Positions 1 to 5,053 of a DNA stretch of 5,426 nucleotides are shown piece after piece. This DNA is from an uncultured Clostridia bacterium (GTDB lineage Bacteria > Bacillota > Clostridia > TANB77 > CAG-508). The notes below the pieces were generated by a model that saw nothing but the letters and a program-made list of their open reading frames with translations, did not search any database and had not been told where the DNA came from. Location of the stretch: NCBI GenBank assembly GCA_948517135.1, contig CAORJJ010000044.1:1-5426 (forward strand), read 5' to 3'. Position 1 is the first letter of the stretch; every line of letters begins with the position of its first letter. The position numbers and the translations under genes are program-made.

Positions 1-600
1 GAATTAATTAAAAATTCAGTAATAAAAGAATATAAAAAAGGTAGTATTATTCATAGTGAAAACAATGAATGTTTAGGAATGATGATTATTACTCAAGGAC
101 AAATACGAACATGTATTGTTTCAGAAGAAGGTAGAGAAATAACACTATTTAAACTTTCTAAAAATGATGTTTGCGTATTATCAGCAGATTGTGTAATAAA
201 GCAAATAACTTTTGATACATTAATGATAGCTGAAACAGATTGCAAAATTTTACTTATTAATGTTAGCTATTTTAATCAATTAATAAATCAAAATATATAT
301 GCTAGATGTTATACATATGAGTTAATATCAGAGAAATTTTCAAATGTTATGTGGGTAATGAAGGAAATATTATTTGATAAATTTGATAAAAGATTAGCTT
401 CATTTTTAATTAAAGAAACACAAAAAAATAATAATTTAAAAATTCAAGTTACACAAGAACAAATTGCGAAGGATTTAAATACTGCAAGAGAAGTTGTATC
501 AAGAATGTTAAAAAGATTTGAAGTAGATGAAATAATTGAAATTCAAAGAGGTGGAGTTAAAATATTAAATTTAGAAAAATTAAAGGAACTCTCTTTTTAA
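1..600 (+). CDS. Crp/Fnr-family transcriptional regulator (5' end outside window)
   Basis: The reading frame is open from base 1, so the gene begins upstream; 199 residues are visible and perhaps 25-30 are missing compared with the usual length of about 225. The ATG at 79 is internal, because the codons before it already read as cyclic-nucleotide-binding-like beta-barrel (YKKGSIIHSENNECLG). The barrel is followed by a long dimer helix (around visible residues 105-135) and a C-terminal helix-turn-helix (about 150-173). The recognition helix TAREVVSRMLK carries the Arg-Glu-x-x-x-Arg pattern that contacts TGTGA half-sites in Crp. A TGTGAC-N3-GTCACA palindrome lies just downstream, suggesting that this protein controls the reductase-thioredoxin genes that follow. 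The barrel holds cysteines, including VCVLSADC (57-64), but there is no clear Fnr-type iron-sulfur cluster motif in the visible part. The effector is unknown. Confidence 0.93.
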   Translation, partial: ELIKNSVIKEYKKGSIIHSENNECLGMMIITQGQIRTCIVSEEGREITLFKLSKNDVCVLSADCVIKQITFDTLMIAETDCKILLINVSYFNQLINQNIYARCYTYELISEKFSNVMWVMKEILFDKFDKRLASFLIKETQKNNNLKIQVTQEQIAKDLNTAREVVSRMLKRFEVDEIIEIQRGGVKILNLEKLKELSF

Positions 601-609
601 GAGAGTTTT
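587..609 (+). terminator. Hairpin terminator overlapping the stop codon of the Crp/Fnr gene
   Basis: AACTCTCTT (587-595), a TTT loop and AAGAGAGTT (599-607) form a perfect 9-bp stem. The TAA stop (598-600) lies in the loop and the start of the second arm. The T run after the stem is short (606-609), so termination may be incomplete; a longer T stretch (624-630) lies farther on. Confidence 0.6.
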
Positions 610-635
610 AGCATATTATAAAATTTTTTTCTATA

Positions 636-650
636 TGTGACTAAGTCACA
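636..650. promoter_or_regulatory. Crp-like operator upstream of the FTR-thioredoxin genes
   Basis: TGTGAC-TAA-GTCACA is a perfect inverted repeat with 6-bp arms. It resembles the Crp consensus TGTGA-N6-TCACA but has a 5-bp gap between the pentamers. Its centre (643) lies about 41 bp before the start site expected from the extended -10 at 669-677, the position of a class II activator site. The Crp/Fnr protein encoded just upstream is the natural candidate to bind it. Binding and activation are inferred. Confidence 0.65.
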
Positions 651-668
651 GAAATAAATTAATGTAAG

Positions 669-677
669 TGTTAAAAT
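669..677 (+). promoter_or_regulatory. Extended -10 promoter for the FTR-thioredoxin genes
   Basis: TGTTAAAAT matches the extended -10 pattern TGnTATAAT with one difference. At 17-bp spacing the -35 position reads CAGAAA, which is far from TTGACA. A good extended -10 with no -35 is what is expected of an activator-dependent promoter, and the TGTGA palindrome sits where the activator would contact polymerase. The start site would fall near 684, giving a leader of about 25 bases. Confidence 0.5.
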
Positions 678-709
678 ATATTCAAGATAAATATTAGGAG
701 GTAAATGTT

Positions 710-907
710 ATGGCAGTAAAATTAAATGAAGACAAGGAAGTTGTAAAAACAGTTCAAGATGGTTTAAAAAGAACTGGTGGATATTGTCCTTGCAGACTAG
801 AAAAAACACAAGATACAAAATGTATGTGTAAGGAATTTCGTGAGCAAATAAAAGATCCAAATTTTGAAGGATATTGTCATTGTTTACTTTATTATAAATC
901 AAATTAA
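710..907 (+). CDS. Ferredoxin-thioredoxin reductase catalytic-chain family protein
   Basis: This 65-residue protein carries three CxC motifs: C26-P-C28, C38-M-C40 and C56-H-C58, with the family-typical stretches GGYCPCR and GYCHCLLYY. Ferredoxin-thioredoxin reductase catalytic chains use four cysteines for a [4Fe-4S] cluster and two as a redox disulfide to pass ferredoxin electrons to thioredoxin. By alignment of the CxC motifs, C28 and C58 are the likely active-site pair and C26, C38, C40 and C56 the likely ligands. The middle motif is shifted compared with cyanobacterial and plant enzymes (X9/X15 rather than X16/X8). No variable chain is encoded nearby. The start is fixed by AGGAGG at 696-701. 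The gene lies 14 bases before thioredoxin, its probable substrate, and the two are probably cotranscribed. It is likely cytoplasmic. Confidence 0.9.
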   Translation: MAVKLNEDKEVVKTVQDGLKRTGGYCPCRLEKTQDTKCMCKEFREQIKDPNFEGYCHCLLYYKSN

Positions 908-921
908 AAGGAGAATATATT

Positions 922-1236
922 ATGGTAGAAATTAATTTAACAGAGAAAAATTTTGAAGAAGAAGTATTAAAAGAAGAAAAATTGGTATTAGTAGATTTTT
1001 GGGCAACTTGGTGCGGACCTTGCAAAATGCTTGCACCAGTACTTGCAGAATTTGCTGAGGAACATAAAGATAAGCTTAAAGTAGGAAAAGTAAATGTTGA
1101 CGAACAAAGAGATTTAGCAATCAAATATAATATTACAAGTATTCCAACATTAATCTTATTTAAAAACGGAGAAATTATAAATATTTCAGTAGGATTTCAC
1201 TCTAAAGCAGAATTAGAAGAAATAGTAAATATTTAG
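922..1236 (+). CDS. trxA: Thioredoxin
   Basis: The 104-residue length and single domain are standard for thioredoxin, a cytoplasmic protein disulfide reductase. The active site WCGPC is at residues 30-34. The buried Asp25 (VDFWA), the cis-proline loop SIPT with Pro75, and the late glycine of SVGF (91) are all present. AAGGAG at 908-913 sits 8 bases before the ATG. It follows the ferredoxin-thioredoxin reductase gene by 14 bases, so its electrons probably come from ferredoxin rather than NADPH; no trxB is in the window. A strong terminator follows directly. Confidence 0.97.
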   Translation: MVEINLTEKNFEEEVLKEEKLVLVDFWATWCGPCKMLAPVLAEFAEEHKDKLKVGKVNVDEQRDLAIKYNITSIPTLILFKNGEIINISVGFHSKAELEEIVNI

Positions 1237-1240
1237 TATT

Positions 1241-1270
1241 AAAGCTAGAAATTTTATTTCTAGCTTTTTT
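1241..1270 (+). terminator. Intrinsic terminator after trxA
   Basis: AAAGCTAGAAAT (1241-1252), a TTT loop and ATTTCTAGCTTT (1256-1267) make a perfect 12-bp stem ending in six Ts (1265-1270). It closes the reductase-thioredoxin unit. Its last T is also the first base of the palindrome in front of the WYL gene, so the two regulatory elements abut. Confidence 0.88.
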
Positions 1271-1300
1271 ATAAATATGACATACTATGTCATATTTATA
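1270..1300. promoter_or_regulatory. 31-bp perfect palindrome: probable autoregulatory operator of the WYL regulator
   Basis: TATAAATATGACATA (1270-1284), a central C (1285) and TATGTCATATTTATA (1286-1300) form a perfect inverted repeat with 15-bp arms. The core, AATATGACA-N5-TGTCATATT, recurs with N6 spacing at 2221-2244. It ends right where the extended -10 begins (1301), so a bound protein would cover the -35 region. The adjacent HTH/WYL gene is the likely source of the binding protein. Whether binding represses or activates cannot be read from sequence. Confidence 0.75.
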
Positions 1301-1309
1301 TGTTATAAT
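1301..1309 (+). promoter_or_regulatory. Extended -10 promoter of the WYL regulator gene
   Basis: TGTTATAAT is a perfect extended -10. No recognisable -35 lies at 16-18 bp; that space is taken by the palindrome. The start site would be near 1316, giving a leader of only about 14 bases that consists mostly of the ribosome binding site AAAGGAG (1317-1323). Confidence 0.6.
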
Positions 1310-1329
1310 CTATTTCAAAGGAGAAAACT

Positions 1330-2220
1330 ATGCAAGTAAATAATAGATTATTTGAAATATTATATATATTACTTCAAAAGAAAAAAGTTACAGCAAAAGA
1401 ACTTGCTGAAAAATTTGAAGTATCTACAAGAACAATATATCGAGATATTGAAGCATTAAGTAGTGCTAATATACCAATTTATATGTCAAAAGGAAAAGAT
1501 GGAGGAATAGGAATTTTAGAAGAATATGTTCTAAATAAATCCATTCTTTCAGAAGAAGAGCAAAATCAAATTTTATTTGCTCTTCAAAGTTTAGAAAAGA
1601 TGAATGGTAATAGTGAAAAAGATATTTTAGAAAAAATGAGTACAATTTTTAATAAAAAAGTAACTGATTGGATTAAAATTGATTTTTCTAATTGGTCACC
1701 TTCAAAAGAAAATGCATTTCAAATTATCAAATCTGCAATATTAAACAAACAATTAATAGAATTTACGTACTATAATTCTACTGGAGAGAAAAGTTTAAGA
1801 ATAGTTGAACCATTACAAATTTGGTTTAAAGATAAATCTTGGTACTTAATAAGTTATTGTAGATTAAAAAAAGATTACAGATTTTTTAAATTAACAAGAA
1901 TGAAAGAAGTCAAGCTATTAGAAGAACATTTTCAAAGAGAAATGCCAGAGCAAAATGAAGAAGAAAAAGAGATTAAAAATATTATATTAGAATTAGAAAT
2001 TTCCAAGGAAATGGCGTTTAGAGTATATGACGAATTTGATAATGATGAAATAACTAAAAAAGAGGATGGTGATTTTATTGTTAAAGTGGAATTTCCAGAA
2101 AATGAATGGGTATATAGTTTTATATTATCCTTCGGAGAATATGTGAAAGTAATAAGCCCAGAATATGCCAAAAATATAGTAAAACAGAAACTACAAAATA
2201 CCTTGAATAATTATTTATAA
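1330..2220 (+). CDS. HTH/WYL-domain transcriptional regulator (YobV/YafY-like)
   Basis: The 296-residue protein has the usual layout of WYL regulators. An N-terminal winged helix-turn-helix (about 1-60) contains VTAKELAEKFEVSTRTIYRDIEAL, typical of the HTH_11/DeoR-like group. A central WYL domain (about 130-195) has the signature Trp-Tyr-Leu at 171-173 and the conserved basic segment YRFFKLTRM (183-191). A C-terminal WCX-like extension follows (about 215-293). WYL domains sense ligands such as nucleic acid or small molecules; the ligand here is unknown. It is flanked by two matching palindromes, one at its own promoter and one before the next gene, so it probably regulates itself and the downstream series. 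Its YobU-like neighbour recalls B. subtilis yobV/yobU. Confidence 0.93.
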   Translation: MQVNNRLFEILYILLQKKKVTAKELAEKFEVSTRTIYRDIEALSSANIPIYMSKGKDGGIGILEEYVLNKSILSEEEQNQILFALQSLEKMNGNSEKDILEKMSTIFNKKVTDWIKIDFSNWSPSKENAFQIIKSAILNKQLIEFTYYNSTGEKSLRIVEPLQIWFKDKSWYLISYCRLKKDYRFFKLTRMKEVKLLEEHFQREMPEQNEEEKEIKNIILELEISKEMAFRVYDEFDNDEITKKEDGDFIVKVEFPENEWVYSFILSFGEYVKVISPEYAKNIVKQKLQNTLNNYL

Positions 2221-2244
2221 AATATGACATGCAGTTGTCATATT
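2221..2244. promoter_or_regulatory. Second WYL-regulator operator, upstream of the effector-binding gene
   Basis: AATATGACA (2221-2229), a 6-bp spacer TGCAGT and TGTCATATT (2236-2244) repeat both 9-bp half-sites of the palindrome at 1270-1300 exactly, with one extra base between them. It starts directly after the WYL stop codon. Its centre lies about 20 bp before a TATAAT, nearly the same distance as at the first site (19 bp). Confidence 0.72.
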
Positions 2245-2252
2245 ACATATTT

Positions 2253-2258
2253 TATAAT
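2253..2258 (+). promoter_or_regulatory. -10 element for the effector-binding gene and downstream series
   Basis: TATAAT is a perfect -10 hexamer with no acceptable -35 at 16-18 bp. TTGTCA (2235-2240), inside the operator, is close to TTGACA but only 12 bp away, too near for a normal promoter. The start site would be near 2265, leaving a very short leader beginning at the AGGAGG (2265-2270). This mirrors the short leader of the WYL gene. Confidence 0.5.
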
Positions 2259-2278
2259 TCTTTTAGGAGGTAAAAATT

Positions 2279-2728
2279 ATGAAATATGTAATTGTAGAAT
2301 TAGAAGAAAAAATTGTTGAAGGTATTGCTATCAAAACTAGCAATCAAGACGCAAAATCTATACAAGATATAGGAGAGACTTGGCAAAAATTATTTGTAAA
2401 TGGAATTTATGAAAAAATACAAAACAAAGTAAATAATAAAACAATAGGTTTATACACAGAATATGAAGGAGATTATACAAAACCTTATACTTTTGTTGCA
2501 GGTGCAGAAGTAAGTTCTAAAACAGATAATTGTAAAATTATTAAAAAAGGAAAATATGCTAAGTTTGTTATAACAGGTGATGTTCAAAATTCAGTAGGAC
2601 AAGCTTGGCAAGAAATTTGGAATATGGATTTAAAAAGAAAATACACTTGCGATTTTGAAGAATATCAGAATAATTCTGAAGATATGCAAAATCAAGAAAT
2701 CCATATTTACATTGCATTGGAGGATTAA
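2279..2728 (+). CDS. YobU/Cass2-like effector-binding domain protein (GyrI-like fold)
   Basis: A free-standing 149-residue effector-binding domain without any DNA-binding part. Recognisable stretches are GIAIKTSN (15-22), ETWQKLF (33-39), GLYTEYEGDYTKPY (57-70), GAEV (75-78), GKYAKFVITGD (91-101), AWQEIWNMDL (109-118) and the closing strand IHIYIALED (141-149). Family members such as the integron cassette protein Cass2 and the ligand domains of AraC/MerR regulators bind cationic or hydrophobic small molecules. It may bind the compound to which the WYL regulator responds, or act as a sequestering protein; neither is shown. AGGAGG (2265-2270) fixes the start. It is the first gene after the second operator, and only 6 bases separate it from the next gene. 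Confidence 0.85.
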   Translation: MKYVIVELEEKIVEGIAIKTSNQDAKSIQDIGETWQKLFVNGIYEKIQNKVNNKTIGLYTEYEGDYTKPYTFVAGAEVSSKTDNCKIIKKGKYAKFVITGDVQNSVGQAWQEIWNMDLKRKYTCDFEEYQNNSEDMQNQEIHIYIALED

Positions 2729-2734
2729 ATAAAT

Positions 2735-3370
2735 ATGGCATTTGATTATAAAAAAGAATATAAGGAATTTTATATGCCTAAAAATAAACCGAATATAATA
2801 GAAATTCCAAAAATGAATTATATTGCAGTAAGAGGAAAGGGTAATCCAAATGAAGAAAATAGTGAATATAAACAAACAATAGGTTTACTATATTCAATTG
2901 CTTTTACCATAAAAATGAGTTATAAAACCTCACATAAAATTGAAGGATATTTTCAGTATGTTGTTCCGCCACTTGAAGGCTTTTGGTGGCAAGATGGTAT
3001 AGATGGATTAGATTATAATAAAAAAGAAGATATGGAATTTATATCTATGATTAGATTACCAGATTTTGTTACAAAAGAAGAATTTGATTGGGCAATAAGT
3101 GAAGCAAAAAATAAGAAAAAACAAGATTTTTCAAAAGTAGAATATTTAATATATGACGAAGGATTATGTGTTCAATGTATGCATATTGGTTCTTATGATA
3201 ATGAACCTGCCACAATTGAAATGATGAAATCTTATGCAGAAGAAAATGGTTATGAGATAGATATAACGGATAGTAGATTTCATCATGAAATTTATTTAAG
3301 TGATCCAAGAAGATGTGATGAAAGTAAACTAAAAACAGTTATAAGACATCCAATACGAAAAAGGAAATAA
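2735..3370 (+). CDS. GyrI-like small-molecule-binding protein (Lin2189-like)
   Basis: The 211-residue protein starts with MAFDYKKEYKEFY and has the family stretches KMNYIAVRGKGNPN (27-40), VVPPLEGFWW (76-85), YDEGLCVQCMHIGSYDNEP (140-158) and RFHHEIYLSDPRR (181-193). These match the stand-alone GyrI-like group that includes Listeria Lin2189. Members of that group have been reported to hydrolyse cyclopropane-containing DNA-alkylating natural products, using aromatic pocket residues and glutamates; Trp84, Trp85, Glu157 and Glu185 are candidates here. The activity is therefore a family-based suggestion, and simple ligand binding is the alternative. Its ribosome site GGAGG (2719-2723) lies inside the end of the preceding gene, which implies cotranscription and perhaps translational coupling. 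The next gene starts 2 bases after its stop. Confidence 0.85.
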   Translation: MAFDYKKEYKEFYMPKNKPNIIEIPKMNYIAVRGKGNPNEENSEYKQTIGLLYSIAFTIKMSYKTSHKIEGYFQYVVPPLEGFWWQDGIDGLDYNKKEDMEFISMIRLPDFVTKEEFDWAISEAKNKKKQDFSKVEYLIYDEGLCVQCMHIGSYDNEPATIEMMKSYAEENGYEIDITDSRFHHEIYLSDPRRCDESKLKTVIRHPIRKRK

Positions 3371-3372
3371 TT

Positions 3373-4257
3373 ATGGAATTTATTAATGCAAAAACAATAC
3401 TTCAAAAAGCAAGTCATGGTGAAGAATGGTTTGGAATTGATTATAATATGAACTTATATAAAGGATGCTCTCATAAATGTATTTATTGTGATAGTAGAAG
3501 TAATTGTTATCAGGTAGATGATTTTGATAGAGTAAGAGCCAAAAAGAATGAGATAGAAATATTAAATCAAGAATTAAAATCAAAAAGAAAAAAGGGTGTA
3601 ATAGGAATAGGTGCAATGTCAGATACTTATAATTCTTTTGAAAAACAATATGAGTTAACAAGAAAAGCATTAAAATTAATTTCTTATTATAGATTTGGAG
3701 TATCAATAGAAACGAAAAGTAATTTAATTACAAGAGATATAGATTTATTTAAAGAAATAAATAATAAGGCAGATGTTATACTTAAATTTACAATAACATC
3801 TGCTGATGATAATTTATCAAGAAAAGTAGAACCTAATGTATGCGTTTCATCTGAAAGATTCAAAGCTATGAAAGAGTTATCTAGTCAAGGATTGTTTGTT
3901 GGAACATTACTAACACCAATTATTCCTTTTATAACGGATTCAGAAGAAAATATTAGGAATGTAATAAAACAATCTTATGAAAATGGTGCAAAATTTGTAT
4001 TTACTATGGGAGGAGTTACTTTAAGAGAAAATCAAAGAGATTACTTTTTTGAACAACTAGATAAAACATTTCCTAAACAAAAAGAAAAGTATATAAAAAC
4101 TTTTGGAAATAACTTTTTTTGCTATCCACTAAATAAAAATTTGCAAAAAATATTTAATGAAGAATGCGAAAAGTATGGACTACTTTATAAAATGAGTGAT
4201 ATAGTAAAAGCATATAAAAAAGAAATTAAAGAAGATGAGCAAATGTCTTTCATTTAA
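3373..4257 (+). CDS. SPL-family radical SAM protein
   Basis: This 294-residue protein has the radical SAM cluster motif C32-SHK-C36-IY-C39 in the setting NMNLYKGCSHKCIYCDSR. It also has family segments GIGAMSDTYN (78-87), SIETKSNLITRD (111-122), KVEPNVCVSSERF (151-163), TPIIPFITD (181-189) and a C-terminal LYKMSDIVKAYK. It belongs to the group related to spore photoproduct lyase (COG1533), but most members, including this type, have no established substrate, and it should not be called SplB. The motif usually written SDPYNP in this group reads SDTYNS here. The tail ends in QMSFI, which faintly resembles a sliding-clamp-binding peptide. It starts 2 bases after the GyrI-like gene with an AAGGAA site (3361-3366) inside that gene's end, so it is probably in the same transcript. 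Confidence 0.9.
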   Translation: MEFINAKTILQKASHGEEWFGIDYNMNLYKGCSHKCIYCDSRSNCYQVDDFDRVRAKKNEIEILNQELKSKRKKGVIGIGAMSDTYNSFEKQYELTRKALKLISYYRFGVSIETKSNLITRDIDLFKEINNKADVILKFTITSADDNLSRKVEPNVCVSSERFKAMKELSSQGLFVGTLLTPIIPFITDSEENIRNVIKQSYENGAKFVFTMGGVTLRENQRDYFFEQLDKTFPKQKEKYIKTFGNNFFCYPLNKNLQKIFNEECEKYGLLYKMSDIVKAYKKEIKEDEQMSFI

Positions 4258-4272
4258 AGAAAAGAGGAAAAT

Positions 4273-5016
4273 ATGAATGAATATATAAATTTGAATTTGG
4301 AAAATATTGAAAATGAGCATATATGTTGTGCTATTGGAGATCCAAAACATCAAGAAGGTGTTAATATTAAAAAAGAATGGATTAAAAACAAATTAAATGA
4401 AGGTCATGTATTTAGAAAATTGAATGCTAGAGGAAAAATATTTATTGAATATGAACCAATAGAAATGGCTTGGGTTCCTATTATTGGTAAAAATTACGAA
4501 TATATTTATTGCTTGTGGGTTGCTGGTAGTTTTAAAGGTAATGGTATTGCAAAAGAATTATTAGAATATGCAATACAAGATTCAAAAGAAAAAGGTATGA
4601 GTGGAATTTGTACTTTAGTTTCCAAAAAGAAGAAACCATTTTTAGGAGAAAAGAAGTTTTTTCAGCACTATGGTTTTAAAGTTGTAGATGAAATAGGAGA
4701 ATATGAATTATTAGCTTTACAATTTGATAAAAATGATACTCCTAAATTTAATGAAAATACTAGAAAAATGGAAATAGATTCAAAAGATTTTACAATATAT
4801 TATACACCAGAATGTCCTTATACAATAAATTGCATAAATGAAATTAAAGAATATTCTAAAGAAAATAATATAGCTTTAAATGTAATTAAGATAGATAGTT
4901 TAGAAAAAGCAAAATCCGTCCCATGTGTTTTCAATAATTGGGTTAATTTTTATGAAGGAAAATTTATATCAAATACATTATTAAATAAAAATAGTTTTGC
5001 AAAATTAGTTAAATAA
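4273..5016 (+). CDS. yoaP: GNAT acetyltransferase with C-terminal YoaP thioredoxin-like domain
   Basis: At 247 residues it matches the size and layout of B. subtilis YoaP. The N-terminal GNAT domain (about 1-152) has the acetyl-CoA-binding motif A in LWVAGSFKGNGIAKELLEYA (81-100) and the late strand FFQHYGFKVVDE (129-140). A short linker leads to a second domain (about 170-247) that begins with a thioredoxin-like beta strand and a cysteine loop, TIYYTPECPYTINC, placing Cys181 and Cys187. A Val-Pro (216-217) sits where a thioredoxin cis-proline would be. The acetyl acceptor is unknown. AGAGGA (4263-4268) provides the ribosome site; the gene lies 15 bases after the radical SAM gene and probably shares its transcript. 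Confidence 0.87.
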   Translation: MNEYINLNLENIENEHICCAIGDPKHQEGVNIKKEWIKNKLNEGHVFRKLNARGKIFIEYEPIEMAWVPIIGKNYEYIYCLWVAGSFKGNGIAKELLEYAIQDSKEKGMSGICTLVSKKKKPFLGEKKFFQHYGFKVVDEIGEYELLALQFDKNDTPKFNENTRKMEIDSKDFTIYYTPECPYTINCINEIKEYSKENNIALNVIKIDSLEKAKSVPCVFNNWVNFYEGKFISNTLLNKNSFAKLVK

Positions 5017-5024
5017 GATATAAT
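4996..5024 (+). promoter_or_regulatory. Possible internal promoter before the TfoX-domain gene
   Basis: TTTGCA (4996-5001), a 17-bp spacer and TATAAT (5019-5024) form a plausible housekeeping promoter spanning the end of the yoaP-like gene. The -35 matches consensus at 4 of 6 positions and the -10 fully. In DNA this AT-rich such matches arise often by chance, so this is only a candidate. It would let the last gene be expressed apart from the WYL-controlled series. Confidence 0.35.
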
Positions 5025-5053
5025 AAAATAAATTATTAAAAAGGAGAATAAAT

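Noticed and set aside
79..81. ATG at 79 as the start of the Crp/Fnr gene
   Set aside because: The frame is open to the window edge and the upstream codons encode a normal part of the sensor barrel; no ribosome binding site precedes 79.
636..650. The TGTGAC palindrome as a third WYL-regulator operator
   Set aside because: It shares TGAC/GTCA, but the spacing is N3 rather than N7-N8 and the outer bases differ; it fits a Crp-type site much better.
2221..2256. The palindrome after the WYL gene as an intrinsic terminator
   Set aside because: The 9-bp stem is AT-rich with a 6-base loop and no clean T run follows; the exact half-site match to 1274-1296 favours an operator.
708..3706. Long open frames on the minus strand (for example 708-1124, 1932-2171, 2630-2875, 3069-3308, 3383-3706)
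   Set aside because: Each lies opposite a well-recognised plus-strand gene, and the translations are low-complexity, rich in Leu, Ile, Phe, Ser or His, with no family motif.
3373..4257. Naming the radical SAM gene splB (spore photoproduct lyase)
   Set aside because: The sequence fits the wider SPL-related group with the C-SHK-C-IY-C setting, not true SplB, and nothing in the neighbourhood concerns sporulation.
5021..5038. TAATAA / TTATTA inverted repeat before the TfoX-domain gene
   Set aside because: The arms are 6 bases of pure A/T in AT-rich DNA, which is expected by chance and unlike the other operators.
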